DNA of 64,000 bases from Mycobacterium sp. (GTDB lineage Bacteria > Actinomycetota > Actinomycetes > Mycobacteriales > Mycobacteriaceae): positions 1 through 64,000 of the forward strand of contig JAKFVT010000041.1 of assembly GCA_021732005.1 (NCBI GenBank), in the 5' to 3' direction. The position numbers and the translations under genes were made by a program. This document shows, piece by piece, positions 59,910 through 64,000 of this stretch. How positions within the stretch are numbered: position 1 is the first letter of the stretch; every line of letters begins with the position of its first letter. Below the pieces are notes generated by a model. The model was not told the DNA's origin and ran no database searches. It saw only the letters and a list, made by a program, of their open reading frames with translations.

Positions 59910-62127
59910 CGGGTGCCGGTGCAGCGTCCTCGGGAGCGTCTGCCCCGTCTTCGGACACCAGGATCAGCGAGATCTTGCCGCGGTTGTCGATGTCGGCGAT
60001 CTCCACGCGGAGCTTGTCACCGAGCTTGACGACATCCTCGACCTTGGCGATCCGCTTGCCCTTGCCCAGCTTCGAGATGTGCACCAGGCCGTCGCGACCG
60101 GGCAGCAGCGAGACAAACGCACCGAAATCGGTCGTCTTGACCACCGTTCCGAGGAACCGCTCGCCGACCTTGGGCAGCTGCGGGTTGGCGATCGCGTTGA
60201 TCATGTCGATCGCCGCCTGCGCCGACGGGCCGTCGGTGGCGCCGACGAACACGGTGCCGTCGTCCTCGATGGAGATCGACGCGCCGGTCTGCTCGGTGAT
60301 CGAGTTGATCATCTTGCCCTTGGGTCCGATGACCTCGCCGATCTTGTCCACCGGCACCTTGATGGCGGTGACGCGAGGCGCGTACGGGCTCATCTCGTCG
60401 GGCTCGTCGATGGCCTCGGCCATCACCTCGAGGATCGTCAGGCGAGCGTCTTTGGCCTGAGCGAGAGCACCGGCCAGCACCTGCGAAGGAATGCCGTCCA
60501 GCTTGGTGTCCAACTGCAGAGCGGTGACGAATTCCTTGGTGCCCGCGCACTTGAAGTCCATGTCGCCGAAGGCATCCTCGGCACCGAGGATGTCGGTCAG
60601 CGTGACGAAGCGGCGTTCGCCGTCCACGTCGTCGGACACCAGGCCCATGGCGATACCGGCAACCGGGGCCTTCAGCGGCACACCGGCGTTCAGCAGCGAC
60701 AGCGTCGAGGCGCACACCGAGCCCATCGATGTGGAACCGTTGGAGCCCAACGCTTCCGACACCTGGCGAATCGCGTACGGGAACTCTTCGACACTCGGCA
60801 GCACCGGCATCAGAGCGCGCTCGGCGAGCGCGCCGTGGCCGATTTCCCGACGCTTCGGGGAGCCGACACGGCCGGTCTCACCGGTCGAATACGGCGGGAA
60901 GTTGTAGTGGTGCATGTAGCGCTTGGAGGTTTCCGGCCCGAGCGAGTCGATCTGCTGAGCCATCTTGACCATGTCGAGAGTGGTGACACCCATGATCTGG
61001 GTCTCGCCGCGCTCGAACAGCGCGCTGCCGTGCGCCCGCGGGATGATCGCGACCTCGGCGGACAGGGCGCGGATGTCGGTGACACCGCGGCCGTCGATGC
61101 GGAAGTGATCGGTCAGGATGCGCTGGCGCACAAGCTTTTTGGTAAGCGAGCGGTAGGCCGCGCCGATTTCCTTCTCGCGCCCGGCGAAGGTCTCGCTGAG
61201 CTCTCCGAGGACCTCGTTCTTGATCTCGTCGGTGCGCTCGTCGCGCTCCTGCTTGCCGGCGATGGTGAGCGCCTGCGCCAGCGAGTCGCCGGCCACGTGC
61301 GAAACGGCCGCGTACACGTCGTCCTGGTAGTCCGGGAACAGCGGGTAATCGGCGACCGGCTTGGCGGCCTTGTCGGCCAGCGCCTGCTGCGCATCGCACA
61401 GCGCGGCGATGAACGGCTTGGCGGCTTCGAGACCTTCGGCCACCACGGCCTCGGTCGGTGCGCCTGCGCCACCGGCGATGAGCTCGATGACGTTGTCGGT
61501 GGCCTCGGCCTCGACCATCATGATCGCGACGTCATCGCCCGCCTTGCGGCCCGCGACGACCATGTCGAACACCGCTCCCTCGAGCTGCTCGACCGTCGGG
61601 AACGCCACCCACTGGCCATTGATGAGGGCGACGCGCACGCCGCCGACCGGACCGGAGAACGGCAGACCGGAAATCTGGGTGGACGCCGACGCGGCGTTGA
61701 TCGCCAGCACGTCGTACAGATCCTTGGGATCCAGGCTCAGGATCGTGACCACGACCTGGATCTCGTTGCGCAGGCCCGAGACGAACGTCGGGCGCAGCGG
61801 CCGGTCGATGAGCCGACAGGTCAGGATCGCGTCGGTGGAGGGACGGCCTTCGCGGCGGAAGAACGAGCCGGGGATGCGCCCTGCGGCGTACATCCGCTCC
61901 TCGACGTCGATCGTCAGCGGGAAGAAGTCGAAATGGTCTTTGGGGGTCTTGCTGGCGGTGGTCGCGCTCAGCAGCATGGTCTCGTCGTCGAGGTAAGCGA
62001 CGACGGAGCCCGCGGCCTGCTGCGCCAGCCGGCCGGTCTCGAAACGTACGGTGCGGGTGCCGAAGCTCCCGTTGTCGATGACGGCGGTCGCTTCGAATAC
62101 GCCTTCGTCGATTTCAGCTACAGACAT
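59878..62127 (-). CDS. pnp: Polyribonucleotide nucleotidyltransferase (PNPase)
   Basis: Phosphorolytic 3'-exoribonuclease/polymerase, 749 residues (GpsI, Rv2783c). Two RNase PH domains ([23 protein letters not shown]-type region [23 protein letters not shown]), then KH ([20 protein letters not shown]) and S1 ([25 protein letters not shown]) domains. It lies downstream of rpsO behind a 265-base leader with strong stems, and overlaps pepR by 32 bases. Confidence 0.98.
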   Translation of the reverse strand: MSVAEIDEGVFEATAVIDNGSFGTRTVRFETGRLAQQAAGSVVAYLDDETMLLSATTASKTPKDHFDFFPLTIDVEERMYAAGRIPGSFFRREGRPSTDAILTCRLIDRPLRPTFVSGLRNEIQVVVTILSLDPKDLYDVLAINAASASTQISGLPFSGPVGGVRVALINGQWVAFPTVEQLEGAVFDMVVAGRKAGDDVAIMMVEAEATDNVIELIAGGAGAPTEAVVAEGLEAAKPFIAALCDAQQALADKAAKPVADYPLFPDYQDDVYAAVSHVAGDSLAQALTIAGKQERDERTDEIKNEVLGELSETFAGREKEIGAAYRSLTKKLVRQRILTDHFRIDGRGVTDIRALSAEVAIIPRAHGSALFERGETQIMGVTTLDMVKMAQQIDSLGPETSKRYMHHYNFPPYSTGETGRVGSPKRREIGHGALAERALMPVLPSVEEFPYAIRQVSEALGSNGSTSMGSVCASTLSLLNAGVPLKAPVAGIAMGLVSDDVDGERRFVTLTDILGAEDAFGDMDFKCAGTKEFVTALQLDTKLDGIPSQVLAGALAQAKDARLTILEVMAEAIDEPDEMSPYAPRVTAIKVPVDKIGEVIGPKGKMINSITEQTGASISIEDDGTVFVGATDGPSAQAAIDMINAIANPQLPKVGERFLGTVVKTTDFGAFVSLLPGRDGLVHISKLGKGKRIAKVEDVVKLGDKLRVEIADIDNRGKISLILVSEDGADAPEDAAPAPVDADAATASS

Positions 62128-62217
62128 GGATGCCCGTTCAGCCTTTCTGAATTCACTGTTCAGCTGTTTCGCGTCATCACAGGTGCATCCAGTCGGCTAC
62201 GGCCGTCGATCGAAGCG

Positions 62218-62249
62218 GCCGGGCGCTCCCCAAATCATTGGGGCCCGGC
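62218..62249 (-). promoter_or_regulatory. Strong stem-loop in pnp leader
   Basis: GCCGGG (62218-62223) pairs with CCCGGC (62244-62249), and CCCCAA (62228-62233) with TTGGGG (62238-62243) around loop ATCA, with a 4-base bulge on one side. It lies about 90 bases before the pnp start. In E. coli a leader stem is the site of PNPase autocontrol; a similar role here is inference. There is no U-tract. Confidence 0.55.
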
Positions 62250-62339
62250 AGCCACTACCGAAGACCGCCCGATCAGGGAAGCTTCGCTATGACACGCAGG
62301 AACGGGACACGCGGATATGCATGCACCGCACCCGTTGTT

Positions 62340-62358
62340 CGAGCCGGAATCCGGCTCG
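62340..62358 (-). terminator. Perfect hairpin just after rpsO
   Basis: CGAGCCGG-AAT-CCGGCTCG: an 8-base-pair perfect stem with a 3-base loop, 34 bases beyond the rpsO stop. It lacks a U-tract, like many mycobacterial hairpins. It could end or attenuate rpsO mRNA or protect its 3' end. The rest of 62128-62392 shows no gene; lppU, found here in M. tuberculosis, is absent. Confidence 0.55.
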
Positions 62359-62392
62359 CAACGCCCCTATGTTACACGGCGGGTCGTGCGCC

Positions 62393-62662
62393 TCAGCGGC
62401 GCAGACCGAGCCGCTCGATCAGCGAGCGGTAGCGCGCGACGTCGAGGTCGGCGACGTACTTGAGCAGCCGGCGACGGCGGCCGACCAGCAACAGCAGACC
62501 GCGCCGCGAGTGGTGGTCGTGCTTGTGCTGCTTGAGATGCTCGGTGAGATCGGCGATGCGCTTGGTCAACAACGCCACCTGGGCTTCCGGCGAACCGGTG
62601 TCGGTCTCGTGCAGACCGTAGTTGCCCAGGATTTCTTTTTTCTGCTCGGCGGTAAGCGCCAC
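62393..62662 (-). CDS. rpsO: 30S ribosomal protein S15
   Basis: Ribosomal protein S15, 89 residues, normal length. It begins [15 protein letters not shown] and carries [36 protein letters not shown] and [20 protein letters not shown]. Upstream of pnp on the same strand, the widespread rpsO-pnp order. Confidence 0.99.
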   Translation of the reverse strand: MALTAEQKKEILGNYGLHETDTGSPEAQVALLTKRIADLTEHLKQHKHDHHSRRGLLLLVGRRRRLLKYVADLDVARYRSLIERLGLRR

Positions 62663-62805
62663 GAAAACATCTCCATCAAATCGGTGCCGCGAGAGGAATC
62701 GAATGCCGTGAAATACGTGGCCGCCGCGGACTGCAGCGCACGCCGATCGCCGACTCTAGCAGCGCACACGCCGCGAACTGAAATCGCAGCGGGCCGACCC
62801 CTTGA

Positions 62806-62833
62806 CAACCTACAACCATTTAGTTGTAGGTTG
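62806..62833 (+). promoter_or_regulatory. Perfect ArsR operator overlapping a leaderless promoter
   Basis: CAACCTACAAC (62806-62816) and GTTGTAGGTTG (62823-62833) form a perfect 11-base inverted repeat with a 6-base spacer. It overlaps the -35 TTGACA (62802-62807) and contains a TANNNT -10 (TAGGTT, 62827-62832). The -10 ends 7 bases before the GTG at 62839, so the mRNA is probably leaderless and fully blocked when a dimer binds. Confidence 0.8.
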
Positions 62834-62838
62834 GGGGC

Positions 62839-63180
62839 GTGACCGTAGCTGCCGAGGACCGTGCGGACGCCCTGTTCCACGCTCTCGCCGACCGGACCCG
62901 CCGCGACATCATGCGCCGGGCATTGGCCGGTGAGCACTCGGTTTCCGCGCTCGCGCGCAAGTACGACATGAGCTTCGCCGCGGTGCAAAAGCACGTCTCC
63001 GTTCTGGAGAAGGCCGGCCTGCTCACCAAGCGACGTCACGGTCGCGAGCAGTTGGCCAGCGGTGACGTGACCGCCGTGCGGTCCGTGGCGGCGATGCTCA
63101 CCGAACTGGAAGAGGTCTGGCGCGGCCGCATCGGCCGCATCGACGATCTCATCGCATCCGAGAAGAAGGAGAACGACTGA
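62839..63180 (+). CDS. ArsR-family repressor
   Basis: A 113-residue winged-helix regulator. HTH region ALADRTRRDIMRRALAGEHSV with SALARKYDMSFAAVQKHVSVL and the wing KAGLLTKRRHGREQ. It lacks the Cys metal motif (ELCVCDL) of metal-sensing ArsR proteins, so it is of the type paired with AHSA1/SRPBCC proteins. GTG start at 62839, immediately downstream of a palindromic operator. It overlaps the next gene by one base (TGATG). Confidence 0.92.
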   Translation: MTVAAEDRADALFHALADRTRRDIMRRALAGEHSVSALARKYDMSFAAVQKHVSVLEKAGLLTKRRHGREQLASGDVTAVRSVAAMLTELEEVWRGRIGRIDDLIASEKKEND

Positions 63181-63665
63181 TGCCTGTCACCGACGTGAAG
63201 CACGATCTGGAGAATCTGACGCTGACCATCACCGCTGACTTCGCGGCGCCGGTACAGCGGGTCTGGCAGATCTACGCCGACCCTCGACAGCTGGAGAAGG
63301 TCTGGGGGCCGCCCTCGCATCCGGCGACGTTTGTCGACCACAGCCTCACCCCCGGTAGCCGGGTCACCTACTTCATGACCGGCCCGGACGGCGAGAAATA
63401 CGCCGGGTACTGGGACATCACCACCGTCGATGAGCCGACCAGTTTCGCGTTCCGGGACGGGTTCGCCGACGCCGATCTGAACCCGAACCCCGATATGCCG
63501 GTCTCGGAGAACACCTACACATTCACCGAACACAACGGCGGCACGCGCGCGGTCTACATCAGCAAGTTCGCCTCCGCCGAAGGCCTGCAGCAGGTACTCG
63601 ACATGGGCGTGGTCGAGGGCGCCACTTCGGCGATCAAACAAATCGACGAGCTGCTCGCGTCCTGA
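63180..63665 (+). CDS. SRPBCC (AHSA1-like) domain protein
   Basis: A 161-residue START/Bet v1-fold protein. Motifs ADFAAPVQRVWQIYADPRQLEKVWGPP, GSRVTYFMTGPDGEKYAGYWDI and a C-terminal helix ASAEGLQQVLDMGVVEG. Such proteins bind hydrophobic ligands and are commonly paired with ArsR-type repressors, as here. The start ATG overlaps the arsR stop, so the two are coupled. Ligand unknown. Confidence 0.92.
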   Translation: MPVTDVKHDLENLTLTITADFAAPVQRVWQIYADPRQLEKVWGPPSHPATFVDHSLTPGSRVTYFMTGPDGEKYAGYWDITTVDEPTSFAFRDGFADADLNPNPDMPVSENTYTFTEHNGGTRAVYISKFASAEGLQQVLDMGVVEGATSAIKQIDELLAS

Positions 63666-63671
63666 GGCCGG

Positions 63672-64000
63672 TCAGTCCTGCGCGGAGAGGATCGCGCGAG
63701 CCTTCTCGGTGTCCTTGCCCATCGCCTGGATCAGGTCGTCCACCGAATCGAACTTGAGCTGGCCACGCAGCCGGGCGACGAAGTCGACCGCAACATGCTG
63801 GCCGTACAGGTCGGCGGCCGTGTCCAGGACGAACGCCTCCACGGTGCGGGTGCGCCCGGAGAACGTCGGGTTGGTGCCCACCGAGACCGCGGCCTGATAC
63901 CGCTCCCCGGGAATCACCGAACCGGTCACCGGGCCGTGGCCCAGCACGGTGAACCACGCGGCGTACACCCCGTCGGCCGGAATCGCGGAGTACATCGGCG
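63672..64000 (-). CDS. ribF: RibF riboflavin kinase/FAD synthetase, 3' part
   Basis: C-terminal riboflavin-kinase domain of the bifunctional enzyme (Rv2786c homologue). The visible 109 codons include ADGVYAAWFTVLG, SVGTNPTFSGRTRTVEAFVLD and AVDFVARLRGQLKFDSVDDLI, covering the flavin-binding TNP and EAF motifs. The gene runs beyond the right edge, so the FMN adenylyltransferase domain and start are not seen. It is convergent with the SRPBCC gene, 6 bases apart. Confidence 0.95.
   Translation of the reverse strand, partial: PMYSAIPADGVYAAWFTVLGHGPVTGSVIPGERYQAAVSVGTNPTFSGRTRTVEAFVLDTAADLYGQHVAVDFVARLRGQLKFDSVDDLIQAMGKDTEKARAILSAQD

Noticed and set aside
59581..62292. 903-codon open frame on the plus strand
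   Set aside because: It is antisense to pnp and pepR, whose motifs are unmistakable. Its composition (His/Arg/Asp-rich, no domain) is the usual shadow of high-GC coding DNA.

Overview
The window is high-GC actinobacterial DNA with mycobacterial gene order and protein families: recA-recX, clgR-pspA-pspM, ftsK, RNase J-dapA-thyX, thyA-dfrA, dapB, ald-aldR, pepR-pnp-rpsO-ribF, a mycofactocin-coupled SDR, a PE-PPE-domain hydrolase and a DUF222/HNH protein. The backbone follows the Rv2731 to Rv2786c interval of M. tuberculosis. RecA has no intein, the PE/PPE genes of that interval are absent, and several inserted blocks are present. The source is probably a non-tuberculous, Mycolicibacterium-type species.

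Layout. 1-3420: DUF349 protein (cut by the left edge), a membrane protein and miaB. 3514-6675: a four-gene glutamate-type ABC importer (gluABCD). 6680-10930: DUF1254 protein, F420-type LLM oxidoreductase, two small secreted proteins and a cytochrome P450. 10979-14521: recX and recA with LexA-type and PafBC-type promoter elements, DUF3046, a glycosyltransferase-like protein and ephG. 14518-18327: the envelope-stress genes clgR-pspA-pspM behind a SigE-like promoter, then pncC, pgsA and argA. 18390-23146: a DUF559-like protein, ftsK, a small monooxygenase and a mycofactocin-type SDR. 23149-28330: a thiolase-like protein and a three-gene set resembling the heme-dependent dimethylamine monooxygenase (DmmA, reductase, DUF3445 catalytic protein), then an MFS transporter. 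28366-36161: rnj, dapA, thyX, a GGDEF-domain remnant, an acyl-CoA ligase, a YcaQ-like protein, dfrA and thyA. 36205-38209: a dienelactone hydrolase, a membrane protein and a TetR regulator without a canonical start codon.

38256-49874 is the most unusual part. A 1470-residue ATPase-GAF-class III cyclase protein is followed by eight tightly packed genes. They encode a protein whose length and motifs resemble an encapsulin (HK97-fold shell protein), a polyprenyl diphosphate synthase with both aspartate-rich motifs, two small unknown proteins, a CrtC/AttH-like hydratase or cyclase, an SCP2-like lipid-binding protein, a large FAD-dependent desaturase-like enzyme, and a Pro/Gln-rich protein with two copies of an amphipathic repeat. 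I read this as a candidate terpenoid-making nanocompartment operon under a cyclic-nucleotide or ATPase regulator. It sits where M. tuberculosis carries PE/PPE genes.

49882-64000 returns to the backbone: a flavodoxin-like protein, a membrane protein, dapB, a PE-PPE hydrolase, a DUF222/HNH protein, aldR/ald with a structured operator, a VOC protein, a class A beta-lactamase, a nitronate monooxygenase, pepR, pnp, rpsO, a self-contained ArsR-AHSA1 pair with a perfect operator, and the 3' part of ribF at the right edge. I saw no rRNA, tRNA, CRISPR array, insertion sequence or integrase.
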